Assembly: GCA_031772625.1 (NCBI GenBank)
Contig: CM062818.1
Span: 1,283,140,277-1,283,204,276, forward strand
DNA length: 64,000 bases
From: Pinus tabuliformis
Taxonomy: Eukaryota; Streptophyta; Pinopsida; Pinales; Pinaceae
Direction of reading: 5' to 3'
The notes beneath the pieces were generated by a model that saw nothing but the letters and a program-made list of their open reading frames with translations, ran no database searches and was not told where the DNA came from. A program made the position numbers and the translations under genes. Position 1 is the stretch's first letter. Each line of letters starts with the position of its first letter. Below are positions 32,791 through 44,920 of the stretch, piece by piece.

Positions 32791-33653
32791 GGATTCTGTC
32801 AAAATGACGCCTTCCAAGCATATGCTATCCCCGTCAAGCTTGTTAAAAATAACTGGGGTACTCGCCAGAAATGGTGAGGAAAATGGAATCATAATCATTG
32901 TCGTGTCGGCAGTATGTCGCTCTTGAACATGGCACTTGTCTGCATTCGTGTCTGGGTGGGAACCTCTCATCTTGTTTTACACTGCCCTCCATGGGTTTGG
33001 GTTATCTTGTTTGACTTTTCATCTGCTCATTGCTTTGTCACCATGACCCTTGATCATTTGAATATCAATACTGCCAAGTCCACTGTCGTGCCACCGATAT
33101 GTTCAAGAGAAGTTAAACTCTGCAAGAATACTCAACCTCCTTCTGATACCTCATGCAAAATATCTTTTCCTTCTCTGTCTCGTGTCGATGATGTGGGAAA
33201 CATTATGGCCCACCTTCGATCAAGGTCACTTCCTGTCGACTTCAGCTCATTATCCAGGAAGTTGACCTAGAGACTCCCTTCAGGTGCCTTGGAGCCTGCA
33301 TGCCTCAATGGTAGGTTCTTCGTGTTCGACACGAGGTTTTCATCATTGGCCTCTGATCGAATGATTCTGCGGGTGTTCGACGCCAGCTCATTGTTTCACA
33401 TGCCGTAGATTGTACCTATAGTACCTTGAGGACCATTGTCATTATTGGTGGTACCTCTCGTGTCTGTTAACAGTTTTCATCATTGACTGGTAATCAGACG
33501 ATGTTCTTGCATGTTCGACTTCAACTCCTATATTCACATGCTTGGACTTGTACTTTGTTCGGGTCGAGATGGAGCGCAAGACCCTCGGTTTTGTCTATTG
33601 AAATCCAGGTTGCGATTTTGTGGATTATTATGATCATTACATGACTCATTGAT
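32791..33653 (+). other. Non-coding 3' region of B
   Basis: Colinear with A2 at 22,301-23,153. No shared open frame is seen. Confidence 0.5.
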
Positions 33654-33790
33654 GGATGGCTGCGCCCATACTTGAGTCTTCATGGATGGCTGCGACCATA
33701 CCTTTACTATCATCACGGTCTCATAAGCTGGGTGGCTGCGTCCATACCACAGACCACTTTCATATGTCTTTTGGATGGCTGCGCCCATGC
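33654..33790 (+). repeat. Four copies of the TGGATGGCTGCG repeat (B)
   Basis: Same four-unit array and spacing as in A2 at 23,154-23,290. Confidence 0.8.
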
Positions 33791-33918
33791 CTAGACTACA
33801 TGTAATTGATTATCAGAGATATCAGTTGTACATACATGCAGGTTCTTCCTGGTGGTGTTCCAGTTCAGCCAGTTTCGTAAAGCATTTCACCCCTCCCACT
33901 CTCTCGAGCTTCATGCTT

Positions 33919-33929
33919 TAGGGGGCATC
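33919..33929 (+). promoter_or_regulatory. Polypurine tract of B
   Basis: TTAGGGGGCATC lies directly before the 3' LTR. Confidence 0.6.
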
Positions 33930-35073
33930 TGTTACACAGTAATTTGTCACTGTCCTCCTGTCAGTCTTCCTACTATGTCATGAGACCAAATTATTCATGT
34001 TCATGCTCTCTAATGTTGCCAAATGACCCACTTTGCCAAAGTTTTACTATCATCGCGACTGTTGTCAAAATAAACGCGCTGATGGGCGCTCCATAATAGA
34101 ACGAATGCGCTGCCAGCGCGGAAGAACACGCGATTCCCGCGCTGGTCGAATTTCATGAGACAGCACATCTGTTATCCATATCCGATCGTGCTGACATGAC
34201 CTTCTCTGTTATTCAGCAGCGATGTCAGCGCCCCAGTGCAGTTCTGAACCCGCGCTGATCTAGTTTGGGCGAGTTTGTTCTAACAGCCGACCTTCCAGAT
34301 GACTCCAGACCTGGTTGTTGGCCTTGTAAATGTTTCCCTCCCTTCTCTGGCATGTCTGTTTCGTCATTTGAGCCACCTTCCTTGGAGATAAGCTCATCCT
34401 CCCACCATTCATGGAGACTCCTTCTCCTATTTAAGCCTCTACCATTGCCATGAGCAGCTAGTTTTGGAATTCATAGTGCTTGGAGTGTTGCTGCTAGTGT
34501 GTGAGTTTGATAGGTAGCTGGTGTGACAAGTGTGGGATTGCTAGGGAGCTTAAGGAAGGTTGTGAAGTGTTTCTTTCTTGTGTAAACTTGTGTGAGAGAG
34601 AGCTTTTGTCTTGGGAGATCTACCTCAAAAGGTGAATGCTTAAGAGACTTGCTGGCTGGACCCTCTTGAGAAGGATTTGACGTCAGAACTATGGTTGTAT
34701 TCTTCTTTATTTATTAATAATAGACGACTATCATTATGGTTCCACTCTTAATGTCCTTATGATGATGTTTGAGTTATATCCTTTCTGACTGATATATAGT
34801 TACATCTACTGGATTTTATGCTAGTGTTTGTATCGTTCTTTGCATGTGCAGGTGCCCGTACACGAGGATCGTGAGGACCGTGACCAGCCGAGGCAAAGGG
34901 ACGGGAGCATCAACTCTTCTACAAGTACTAGCGTTGGAATCCAGGTAGGCCTTCATCATTGGTCTTTTATGTGTAATTAGAACCTGCATGTTAGCGTTGT
35001 TTGATTGTTGCTAGACCTAGTTTGGACTAGTAGGGATTGCCTCTGTCTGCAGAGGGGATTTACCTCCACAACA
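33930..35073 (+). repeat. Element B 3' LTR
   Basis: 1,144 bp, TGTTACACAG to CACAACA, followed by ATATG. It keeps several CGCG motifs (for example CCAGCGCGGAAG near 34,114) that have become CACG or CGTG in the 5' LTR. Confidence 0.96.
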
Positions 35074-35078
35074 ATATG

Positions 35079-35440
35079 AAAAAGGGAAGGAATATGCAAA
35101 ATGGAATAGAAAACAAGTTGTAAATAAAAAGAGTTACCATACTCATGAAGATAGCGATGGTTTATCAAATAGTGATGAAGATGAAAATAGTAATGACTAT
35201 AGACTTCTAATGGCTTATGACGAAGATAATTTTTGGGATGCTTTAGAAGAACATGACCTTCATGAAGAAATCTCTAAACTCAAAATCTGTTTAGAAGAAA
35301 AGAATACGATTATAGATACCTTGACATACCAACTTGCTGAAAAAGAAAAACACAATGAAAAACTAGAATGTGAAATTGTGGGTCTAAGAAAGGATCTTGA
35401 GAAAACGAAATCTCTCAATCTTAGATTTGCTAAAGGATCA
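35079..35440 (+). pseudogene. copia A gag, part 2 (acidic coiled-coil stretch)
   Basis: Continues the gag frame from 9,514 without loss. It is Lys-rich, then Asp/Ser-rich acidic, then a heptad-like Glu/Leu/Lys stretch (from 35,250) that looks like a coiled coil. This order after the first zinc knuckle fits SIRE-like copia gag. It ends at 35,440, where chromovirus C inserted, and continues at 42,716. Confidence 0.8.
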
Positions 35441-36660
35441 TGTAATATTCCTAATTAGCCATGGCTAATTAGAATATTCGATTTTGCCCAATTTTTGCCT
35501 TCTATAATTATTTATAAATAAAAAAAGTGAGGATGGGGGACATAACTCACTTTAAGAATAAAAAAAAAGTCACTTCCTAGTAGCACAACGTTGTGACTTA
35601 AGGAGGAGCCAAGGGGGCCAAATGGGGACATAGAAATGGGGCCCACATAGACACATGGAGGGACTGCGTAGGAGGGAAGAACACATGGCAAGAGGGGAAT
35701 CACACAGGAGGAGGTGAACCTAGGGATTGTGAGAGGCAAAGGCTATAAAATAGAGAGGAGCCCCCTCATTTTGGGGTCATTCAGTTATGTGCATTTTGAG
35801 CTAGTCGTTTCGACTTCTGAGCACGCTGGCTGTTTAGTTGGTCTGCAACACTGTTTAGTGCATTGAGTGTCTCCGTTCGGAGATCTCACCCTTAGCCCCG
35901 AGGGACTTCTAGTGCCTGCTCGGGTAAGGTATTTCCATCGGTATTTCAGTAGTAGTATTATCAGCATTCAGCAGCAGTTTCATCAGCATTTTGGAGGAAT
36001 GCACAGCACTTGGAGAGGGACACAGTTCTTTTTGGTTGTAGTGCTGGATTGGGGTTTTGCAGGTGGATTTATGCTGGGAGATTGAGCAAGGGTCCAGCTC
36101 TTATCTCATTGGAGGATTTTGGCAGGGTTCAGGTAGTGTTTCAGGCAGAGTTTAGAGTGGTTTTCTTCAGTGATAGCGCAGGGCATTGAGGAACTGCACA
36201 GAACCCCAAGAGGGTGTTTTTCTGGGGTCGACCATTCCAGGAAATCTTTCTGGGTTTTTCTGGGTTTCTTGAGTAGACCCCGAATCCAGAGTTTCAACTT
36301 TTTCCGAGGAGGGAAGCAACCCCAAATCATCATTTGTTTTCTAGCAGCAGCAGCAGCACAACAGCAACATCCATGTAGAGAGGCCATTCTTGTCATTCTG
36401 AGAGTATTTCTTCACTTGCCTTGTGCAAGTCGAGGTGCCATCTTTCTAATCACCTCTTGTACTCATTTTATTACTCAGTATAATAAAATGGCTTAGCATT
36501 TCTCACTGCATTTCTTGTGTATCTGCTTATATTTCTGGTTTACATTATTATATGTTGTTCCACTGTGATTTTATCACTTCTGGGTTATTATATCATTTGC
36601 ACATATTTGGTTGGAGTTTTTGCTAGGGTTTGAGGAATATTCTGGGTTAGGAATATTACA
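35441..36660 (+). repeat. Chromovirus C 5' LTR
   Basis: 1,220 bp, TGTAATATTCCTAATTAG to GGAATATTACA, with long terminal inverted repeats. TATAAAATAG lies near 35,743. Confidence 0.97.
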
Positions 36661-36663
36661 GAG

Positions 36664-36675
36664 GTATCAGAGCAT
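36664..36675 (+). promoter_or_regulatory. Chromovirus C primer-binding site
   Basis: GAGGTATCAGAGC three bases into the interior: TATCAGAGC matches the initiator-Met tRNA complement. Confidence 0.85.
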
Positions 36676-36707
36676 AGATCTAGCTCAGCCTGTGGAGTTA
36701 GCAATCT

Positions 36708-37975
36708 GTGACACCAGGGGAAAAACCCTACATTTGTTACAGAGGTAGGAGGTATAGAGACACTGGACGTAGCTTGGAGAATACCTACGGAGAGGGAGAC
36801 TGTGTTCCTGTGGTGGACGCAAAACAGGAGGAACTTATGGTAGACGCAAAACAGAGAGAGCCAGTAGTGGACGCAGAGCAGATGGCAGAGGACGAGAAAA
36901 GATTTGTGGATATGCTCCTAAAATCAGTGCAGGATCTATCAAGGCAGATTGAGGTGATGGGGCAGATATTCATAGCAATAGAGGATAGACAGCGTGAGAG
37001 CCCACGAATTTTTTATATTGGTGAGGGATCGGGTGCATCCCATCATTTGCCAGAGCAACATGATACTGCGCAGCAGGTGGCCTCACATGCCCCTACACGC
37101 TTTACTATGCCCACTTTCTTAGGAGTAGACACGGGCCGTAGCCCAGTAGGAGGCAGAGCTCGGACATATGGGCAATTATTTTGCAGAGTACCAGGCCTAT
37201 GGGCAAGAGTTCAGGGAAGCCTTCTCATTCAGAGATTTTTTTCAGCTCCAGTGGGATAACAGACCCCGCAACCATCACAGAGGGTACCGACATTACCATG
37301 ATGGCGACACCCATCGCGCAACGAGTAAATTCCACTTGCCTACATTTGATGGCTCATCAAACAGTTCGGCAAAGTCTTGGGTGGAGAAGTTGGACATTTA
37401 TTTCCAGCTTAACCAGATGTCGGAGGTAGAGGCCATCAAGGTAGCAACATTTCATTTGGATGGTGAGGCCCAGGATTGGTGGTTTCATAGGATGGTTACA
37501 CTCGGGCACCCTACAGTGATGACATATGCGGAGTTTGCCAAGAGATTGATGGAGCGATTTGATCAGAGGGATCCAGAGCAGCATTTTGTTGAGCTGACGA
37601 GGCTCAAATAGACAGGGAACCCAGAGACCTATATTGAAAATTTCTTGATGGTCTCTGTGATGGTACCAGACCTATCCACGACACAGAGGGTCTATATGTA
37701 TGTTGAGGGGTTAGCAGAGCCACTTCGGGGTCTAGTTCGATCCATTAGACCAGCTACGCTCCAGGACACTATTAGCAGGACCCGGGACTTACAGGATGTC
37801 TTACCTAGGACCCGGACACCTTACCCCCAAAGACAGCCTTTTCAGTCTAAGGGGAAGGATGTGAGGTTTCCACCTCCGAAGGGGAATCCAGGACGAGTAC
37901 AGATTGAGGACGATGTCAAGAGGGAGCTGAAGAAGAAGCGGTTGTGCTTCACATGCTAGGAGCCGTGGGCACCGG
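36708..37975 (+). pseudogene. Chromovirus C gag
   Basis: The ATG at 36,708 opens a first frame to about 37,170. A frameshift then moves to the frame that runs through gag and pol. The capsid includes LPTFDGSSN, AQDWWFHRM and FAKRLMERFDQRDPEQHF. A TAG at 37,609 stands where Gln is likely. A basic linker and a zinc knuckle starting CFTC follow near 37,945-37,990, with its next Gln codon also TAG. Confidence 0.85.
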
Positions 37976-38790
37976 GACATAGATCTGCTGTTGGCAAAGC
38001 ACATTTTATTGAGGTCTTCTCCAAGAGCAATGGAGAAGAGGATGACGAGGAGGATGTGGAGGCAGGAGATAGCCATGCCATACAGGGACCTCTTCCACCT
38101 CCACCGCTAGCAGTAGGTGGTGCATCTTTTGCACCTACTGGAGGGGCCCTTGCAGCATTGCGAGGAGTTCCCAAGTATCTGACACTATGTGTACGAGGGA
38201 CAGTACGTGGCCAGTGGGTATCAGTTTTGGTCGACAGTGGGACAACCCACAACTTCATCGATGCACAGATGGTTGAGCAGAGAGGTATTCAGACAGAGAG
38301 CTTCGATGGGTTTTTAGTCTTGGTCCCAGGAGATGAGACCATGATGTGTGCTCGATATGTTCCAGAGCTTTCAGTGACGATGGGCACCTACAAATTGACT
38401 GACCACTTCTTCGTGGTCGATATCCTGGACACCAACATGATACTGGGTGTATAGTGGCTTATCACTCTAGGAAAGGTCACGACGGATTGGAAGACCCTAG
38501 AGATGGAGTGGGATGATGAGAAGACAGGGAGGCATGAGAAGATACGGGGACAACACACATATCCGCCTCAGACTGTGTCGGCTCATCGGATGGAGGAAAT
38601 CTTCCAGAAGGGAGACATAGAGTGGGCAGTGGAGCTGTGTGCATCAGAGGCAGGGACTACAGGGCAGACGATACATCCAGAGATACAGTCCATCCTTGAT
38701 CAATATGCCATAGTGTTTGGGGAGATTCCACCGAGATAGCCACCGGATTGGGGGTTTGAGCACACCATCGAGCTTGAGCAGGGCATACAG
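37976..38790 (+). pseudogene. Chromovirus C protease region
   Basis: Same frame as gag. The aspartic protease motif VDSGTTHNFID lies near 38,231, with DTNMILGV near 38,430. TAG at 38,452 and 38,737 interrupt the frame, both likely former Gln or Trp codons. The enzyme would process the gag-pol polyprotein. Confidence 0.85.
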
Positions 38791-40060
38791 GTAGTGATCA
38801 CCACCCCCTATAGGCACCCCAAGGCCGATCAGGATGAGATTGAGCAGGCTATTCAGGAGTTGTTGGCTCTTGGGCACATTCGACCGAGCATGAGTCCTTT
38901 CGCTTCTTCTATAGTGTTGGTGAAGAAGAAGGATGGTACATTGAGGATGTGCATCGACTACAGGGCCCTGAACAAGAAGACCCTGAAGAACAGGTACCCC
39001 ATACCCAGGATCGATGAGTTGATGGACGAGTTGAGGGGAGCACGATTCTTCTCAAAGATTGATTTGAGATCTGGGTACCATCAGGTTCACGTGAGGGAGC
39101 AGGGCATTCCCAAGACCGCCTTCAGGTGTCACTATGGGCACTTTGAGTTCTTGGTGATGCCTTTTGGGCTAACCAACACCCTCGCTAAATTTCAGTCCTA
39201 CATGAATCACATCTTCCGTAGTCACTTGAGGAAGTTTGTGTTGGTATTCTTTGATGACATTCTCATTTACAGCAGGACTTGGGAGGAGCATCTCTAGCAC
39301 ATTGAGATGGTATTGCACATCTTACAGGACCAGTAGTTCTATGCCAAACTCTCCAAGTGTGAGTTTGGGTTGACGGAAATGTTGTATTTGGGACACATCA
39401 TAGGAGTGGACAGAGTGAGAGTTCACGAGGAGAAGATTAGGGCCATCAGAGAATGGCTGGAGCCGAGAAATGTGATGGAACTTTGAGGATTCATTGGCAT
39501 TTGTACTTACTACTGGAAGTTCGTCAAAGGTTTCTCACAGCTTGCTGCACCCCTGATAGATTTGACGAGGAAGGGGGCTTTCAGTTGGTCAGATACAGCA
39601 CAGCGAGCCTTTGACAGGCTCAAGGAGGTTATGAACAGCTGCCCAGTGCTTGCGTTGCCAGATTTTACGTAGCCTTTTGTTTTGGAGTTTGATGCGTAGA
39701 GAGAGGGGATCGGCGCAGTGTTGATGCAGGGAGGTCACCCTATAGCCTTTAAGAGCCGGAAGCTCCTTCCGCACGAGAATTTGTTTTCTATATACGACAA
39801 GGAGATGCTGGCCATAATGCATGCATTGGCTAAGTACCGACAGTATCTAGTGGGTAACAGGTTCAAGGTGAGGACTGATCACAACAGCCTTAAGTTCTTT
39901 TTGGAGCAGAAGCAGCTACAAGAGAGACAGAAAAAGTGGATCAGCAAGATCCAAGCATATGATTTTAACATCGAGTCTGTCAAGGGTAAGAACAACGTGG
40001 TAGCTGATGCCCTTTCACGTAGACCAGCCACGTTGTCTCTTATGAGCTTGGATACAGACT
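38791..40060 (+). pseudogene. Chromovirus C reverse transcriptase and RNase H
   Basis: [25 protein letters not shown]-type MPFGLTN and catalytic FFDD near 39,250. TAG at 39,295, 39,334, 39,670 and 39,697 and TGA at 39,484 break the frame. RNase H from about 39,690 includes FDA, YDKEMLAIMHAL and RTDHNSLKFF, ending at VADALSRRP. All pieces are in one frame, so damage here is nonsense only. Confidence 0.88.
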
Positions 40061-41513
40061 GGAGGGCTCGACTCTTAGTAGAGTACTCCAAGGACAGGTT
40101 TGCATGTGAGGTTCCGGATGGGCAGGTGGTAGATGACAGGTACAGGGTGGTTGATGAGATCATCTATTACAGGGACCAGATCTTCTTAACTGAGGGGTCT
40201 CAGCTCAAGAAGAAGATACTCCAAGCATTGCATGATTCACCATTGGTAGGACATCAAGGGTTTACCAAAACCTACAGGGCCATTAGGGAGAGGTTCTCAT
40301 GGAAGGGTCTCAAGGAGGATGTACTCCAGCACATCCGGGAGTGCGATGTTTGCCAAAGGAACAAGGGAGAGATGAGCCATCCCGTGGGGTTATTGCAGCC
40401 TCTTCCCATTCCAGAGGGGAAATGGGAGAGTATTTCGATGGACTTCATCACAAGGTTCCCATGGTACAGGGCAAGGACTGCATATTTGTCGTCGTTGACC
40501 AACTGACGAAGTATGCACACTTTTTTTCCATATCTGCACACTATACAGCAGCACAGGTGGTCGAGCTGTTCCTTGGAGAGATCTTCAGGCTACATGGTCT
40601 TCCTAAGACCACCGTTAGTGATAGGGACAGTTGTTTCATGGGAGGGTTTTGGCAGGAGCTTTTTCGGTTGGTGGGGACGGAGTTGACACCGAGTACCAGT
40701 TATCACCCATAGACAGATGGCCAGATAGAGAAAGTTAACAAGTGGCTAGAGGGCTACTTGCATAACTATGTCAGTGGGCAGCAGCGAGCATGGTTGAGGT
40801 GGTTGCATCTAGGGGAGTACTGTTATAATACTTCACATCACATGTCCATTGGTATGTCACCATTCTATGCTTTATATGGGTATCATCCTTTATCTTTTGC
40901 TGACGTGATGTTTGGTGATAGCAAGGCTCCCAGAGCCAAGATATGGATCCAAGAGAGTCAGGATAGTCTCCGATCTCTCAAGGATAACATGGCTACAACA
41001 CAGAACCAACAGAAGTTGTATGCAGACAGGGGTCAAGTGGAGAGACAGTTTGAGGTAGGGGACATGGTCTACCTACGGTTACAGCCATATCGATAGTTGT
41101 CACTAAATCATAAGGGGGCTGAGAAGCTTAAGCCCCACTTTTATGTGTCGTACAGGGTGATACGCAGGGTTGGAGAAGTTGCATATGAGTTGGAGCTGCC
41201 CCAAGGCAGCAAGATTCATAACGTTTTCCATGTATCATGCCTGAAAAAGGCATTGGGGTAGCAGGTGACAATGACAGATGAGCTACCACCCATGGATGAC
41301 GAGGGGCATTTGGTATTGCAACTAGAGGCTATCATTGATACCAGGGAGAGGCAGCTGCGGAGCAGGACGGTCCGGGAATTCTTGGTGAGGTGGAATAATT
41401 TGTTGGATGAGGATGCCACTTGGGAGAGTGAGAAGATCTTGCAGCATCCATCACTTCAGTTTCTTGAGGACAAGCAACATTTTGTCGGGGGAGACTGTAC
41501 TATTCCTAATTAG
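40061..41513 (+). pseudogene. Chromovirus C integrase with C-terminal chromodomain
   Basis: Zinc-binding region HDSPLVGHQG...CDVCQRNKG at 40,230-40,370. A frameshift near 40,455 precedes the catalytic core (VVVDQLTKYAHF, VSDRDSCF, then the Glu segment near 40,720). TAG at 40,711 and near 41,095 interrupt it. The C-terminal FEVGDMVYLRLQPYR near 41,050 is followed by a chromodomain at about 41,330-41,460 (VREFLVRWNNLLDEDATWES). The chromodomain would steer integration to marked chromatin and defines this as a chromovirus. Confidence 0.88.
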
Positions 41514-42710
41514 CCATGGCTAATTAGAATATTCGATTTTGCCCAATTTTTGTCTTCTATAGTTATTTATAAATAAAAAAAGTGAGGATGGGGGACATAA
41601 CTCACTTTAAGAATAAAAATAAAGTCACTTCCTAGTAGCACAACGTTGTGAATTAAGGAGGAGCCAAGGGGGCCAAAGGGGGATGCAGAAATGGGGCCCA
41701 CACAGACACATGGAGGGACTGCGCAGGAGGGAAGAACACATGGCAAGAGGGGAATCACGCAGGAGGAGGTGAGCCTATGAATTGTGAGAGGCAAAGGCTA
41801 TAAAATAGAGAGGATCCCACTCATTTTGGGGTCATTCAGTTATGTGCATTTTGAGCTAGTCATTTCAACTTCTGAGCACGCTGGCTATTTAGCTAGTCTG
41901 CATCACTGTTTAGTGCATTGAGTGTCTCTGTTTGGAGATCTCGCCTTTAGCCCCGAGGGACTGCGAGTGCCTACTCGGGCAAGGTATTTCCATCGGTATT
42001 TCAGTAGTAGTATTATCAGCATTCCAGCAGCAGTTTCATCAACATTTTGGAGGACTGTGCAACACTTGGAGAGGGACGCAGTTCTTTTTTGTTATAGTGC
42101 TGGATTGGGGTTTTGCAGGTGGATTTATGCTGGGAGATTGAGCAGGGGTCCAACTATTATCTCATTGGAGGATTTTGGCAGGGTTCAGGCAGTGTTTCAG
42201 GCAAAGTTTAGAGTGGTTTTCTTCAGTGACAGCACAGGGCATTGAGGAACTGTGTAGAACCCCAAGAGGGTGTTTTTCGGGGGTCGGCCATTCCATGAAC
42301 GATTTCTGGGTTTTTATGGGTTTCTTGAGTAGAGCCCGAATCCAGAGTTTCAGCTTTTTTTGAGGAGGGAAGTAGCCCCAAATCATCATTTGTTTTCTAG
42401 CAGCAGCAGTAGCAGCATCCAGGCAGAGAGGCCATTCTTGTCATTATGAGAGTATTTCTTCACTTGCCTTGTGCAAGTCGAGGTGGGCAAGTCGAGATGC
42501 CATCTGTCTAATCACCTCTTGTACTCATTTTATTGCTTATTATAATAAAATGGCTTAGCATTTCTTGTGTATCTGCTTATATTTCCGATTTACATTATTA
42601 TATGTTGTTCCACTGTTATTTTATCACATCTGGGTTATTATATCATTTGCACATATTTGGTTGGAGTTTTTACTGGGGTTTGAGGAATATTCTGGGTTAG
42701 GAATATTACA
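41496..42710 (+). repeat. Chromovirus C 3' LTR
   Basis: 1,215 bp, TGTACTATTCC to GGAATATTACA, followed by GATCA. Preceded by TTTGTCGGGGGAGAC, the polypurine tract. Confidence 0.97.
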
Positions 42711-42715
42711 GATCA

Positions 42716-43620
42716 GAAACCTTAAATGAATTATCAAATTGCAACGTTCCCCTCTGATAAAGATAGGTCTTGGATATAAAGAAGAAGCATCTCAATCAAA
42801 GAAGCCGTCAACCTCCACTAAAAGCTATCTTGATGCAGCACAGAATAGTGAACAGTATGAAAATCATCAACAAATCCATAAAGTAGATCACCAGGTAAAT
42901 CAGACTCAATTTGCTTCAAGGATGAACAGAAGCCACAACCAACCTTAGGTAAATCATACTGAATTTGCTCCAAAGATGAATATCAATAGAAACTACAATC
43001 ACCAAGTCAATAGATTCAATAATCGCAGGAACTTCTTTAATGGACAATGTTTCTCATGTCATAATTTTGGACACAAAGTTCCTTAATGTGTTGCTTACAA
43101 AACCATAATGACTAGAGAAGTATGAAATCAAAGGAATGTGACAGGGATCAAGAAAAGTTCCTATAATAACTTTTCTCTTCTTGAAAATGAAATAGAATGC
43201 TCAATCTATAACAATTTTGGCCATGAATAATTTGAATGCAGGAGAAAATTTCGGGAAACATCTCAAAAGGAGCAAACTCCATTAAATCCCAAGATATGGA
43301 GAAGGAAAGAACCTCAAACAGAAAAATGTGGTATAGCCTTGTATGGAGAAGGACAAGAAAATCAGTGGTACATCGACAGTGGATGCTCAAAACACATGAC
43401 AGGTGACAAAGAAAAACTTCACTCATATAATGCCTTAGAAAAGGAAAAGAATGTCTCATTTGGAAACAACACTCCTACTGTCATAAAAGGTAAAGGCTCT
43501 ATTTTCTTGAAAGAAAAGGTTAAAGTTGGGAATTTTATGTATGTCGATGGTCTAAAGCATAACCTATTGAGTGTCATTCAAATGCGTGATCAAGGAAATG
43601 AAATGGTGTTTTGATTAAAC
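42716..43620 (+). pseudogene. copia A gag end (two more zinc knuckles) and protease
   Basis: Resumes in the gag frame after GATCA, shifts by one near 42,750, and continues. Zinc knuckles lie near 43,045 (CFSCHNFGHK..) and 43,200 (CSICNNFGHE..); each has a stop in or next to the last Cys position. The protease motif WYIDSGCSKHMTGD lies at 43,368, with LKHNLLSV near 43,556. Confidence 0.82.
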
Positions 43621-43656
43621 AGATGTGTTGTTCGTGAGCTTGATACATGAGAAACC

Positions 43657-44595
43657 ATGATCAAAGGTACAAGAACTCCAAACAACTTATGCATACTCAA
43701 AGGAGGACAACAACAGTGCTATCTAAGCAAAAATGATGAAAACTGGGTGTGGCATAGAAGATTGGGACATCTAAGCTTTTCTCAAATAAGAAAAGCATGC
43801 ATATTCCAGGTTGTTTGTGATCTTCCAAATATCAGCATCCCTGAAAATACAATATGCAAACCATGTCAATTCGGTAAGCAAACCAGATCTCACTTCATTG
43901 AAAAAGAAGGGTCAGCTAGTAAGCCTCTTGAACTTGTCCATACTGATTTATGTGGACCATCAAGGAAAAAGTCACCTCATGGAGAAGAATACTTTATTTT
44001 GTTCATTGATGATTTTTCCAGAATGTGTTGGATAGGTCTTCTAAAGCGTAAAGATGAAGCATTTGAAAAGTTCAAAGCCTTCAAAGCTTTGGTTGAAAAT
44101 GAATCAGATCGCAAAATCAAATGCCTCAGATCTGATTGAGGAGGGGAATTTACCTCAGATGAATTCTTTGACTTTTGTGAACAACATGGAATAAAAAGGC
44201 AGTTCTCCACCACAAGGACTCCTCAGCAAAATGAAGTGGTAGAAAGAATGAACAAAACTGTTCAACAAATGGCTCGAGCTATGCTAGATGAATCTGGAAC
44301 TCCTGCAACCTTCTGGGGTGAAGCTGCATTCGCCGCTGTAACTATTCTCAACCAAGCAAATGTTCGGGTAAATAGCACTCAAACTCCACATGAACTTTGG
44401 TATGGTAAGACTGCTACTATAAATAGTTTAAAGTTCTTGGAAGCAAATGTTATATCAAAAGGACTGATGAAAAAATTGGTAAGTTTGAGCCCAGAGCAGA
44501 TGAAGGTATTCTTCTTGGTTACTCTTCCCAAAGTAAAGGATATAAATGTTATAATAAAAGACTTGGGAAAATTGTTGAAAGTATTGATGTTGTAG
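43657..44595 (+). pseudogene. copia A integrase
   Basis: GAG-pre-integrase zinc region WHRRLGHLSFSQIRK ... CKPCQFGKQTRSHF at 43,750-43,890. Catalytic residues: D in HTDLCGP (43,940), D in CLRSD (44,130) and E in NEVVERMNK (44,233). A TGA at 44,137 follows the second Asp. A frameshift near 44,480 ends the domain, and the tail runs out of frame. Confidence 0.86.
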
Positions 44596-44920
44596 TTGAT
44601 GAAGCATGCAAAAATACAAAACAGATAAAAATCAAAGATTATGACAATGAAGAATATGGAGATTATTTTTCCACATTAAATCACATGATTCTGAAGAAGA
44701 AACCAATGAAGCACCAGAAGAAGAGATAACGGTAGAAGAAAAGACTCTGTCCAGGTATGCTCAGAAAAATCATACAGAAACTCAAATTTTAGGGGAAAAA
44801 GAGGCAGGTGTACAAACAAGAAGAACTATTACAGAAACCTCAAGCTATCTAGCATTACTATCCTCCACCGAACCTCAAAATGTAAATGAAGCATGAAAAG
44901 ATGAATGTTGGGTCAAGGCC
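44596..44920 (+). pseudogene. copia A decayed integrase-RT linker
   Basis: Acidic, Glu/Thr-rich linker sequence split over frames. It links the integrase tail to RT and has no domain of its own. Confidence 0.5.

Larger units (their letters stand above)
9515..35073 (+). mobile_element. Ty3/gypsy Tat-type retrotransposon 'B', itself split by element A2
   Basis: The LTRs at 9,515-10,659 and 33,930-35,073 are flanked by a perfect ATATG target duplication (9,510-9,514 and 35,074-35,078). The primer site matches tRNA-Arg. Internal order is a long leader, Gln/Pro-rich gag N-terminus, capsid and zinc knuckle, protease, RT, RNase H, integrase, archaeal-type RNase H, then an antisense plant-mobile-domain-like gene. 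Element A2 (14,609-24,556) sits in gag. Without A2, B is about 15.6 kb. The sense genes are inactivated by a few stops and frameshifts, while the antisense gene is intact. Tat/Ogre-like lineage is inferred from the primer site, the extra RNase H and the antisense ORF. Confidence 0.93.
35441..42710 (+). mobile_element. Ty3/gypsy chromovirus 'C', nested in copia A gag
   Basis: LTRs 35,441-36,660 and 41,496-42,710; perfect GATCA target duplication (35,436-35,440 and 42,711-42,715); Met-type primer site; purine tract TCGGGGGAGAC before the 3' LTR. Internal order is gag, protease, RT, RNase H, integrase, chromodomain. About 7.3 kb. Decayed by in-frame stops and two frameshifts. Confidence 0.97.

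Noticed and set aside
33534-33788. Minus-strand ORF with repeated VWSQPSM-type units
   Set aside because: It is the TGGATGGCTGCG repeat read in reverse; the A2 copy does not keep the frame.
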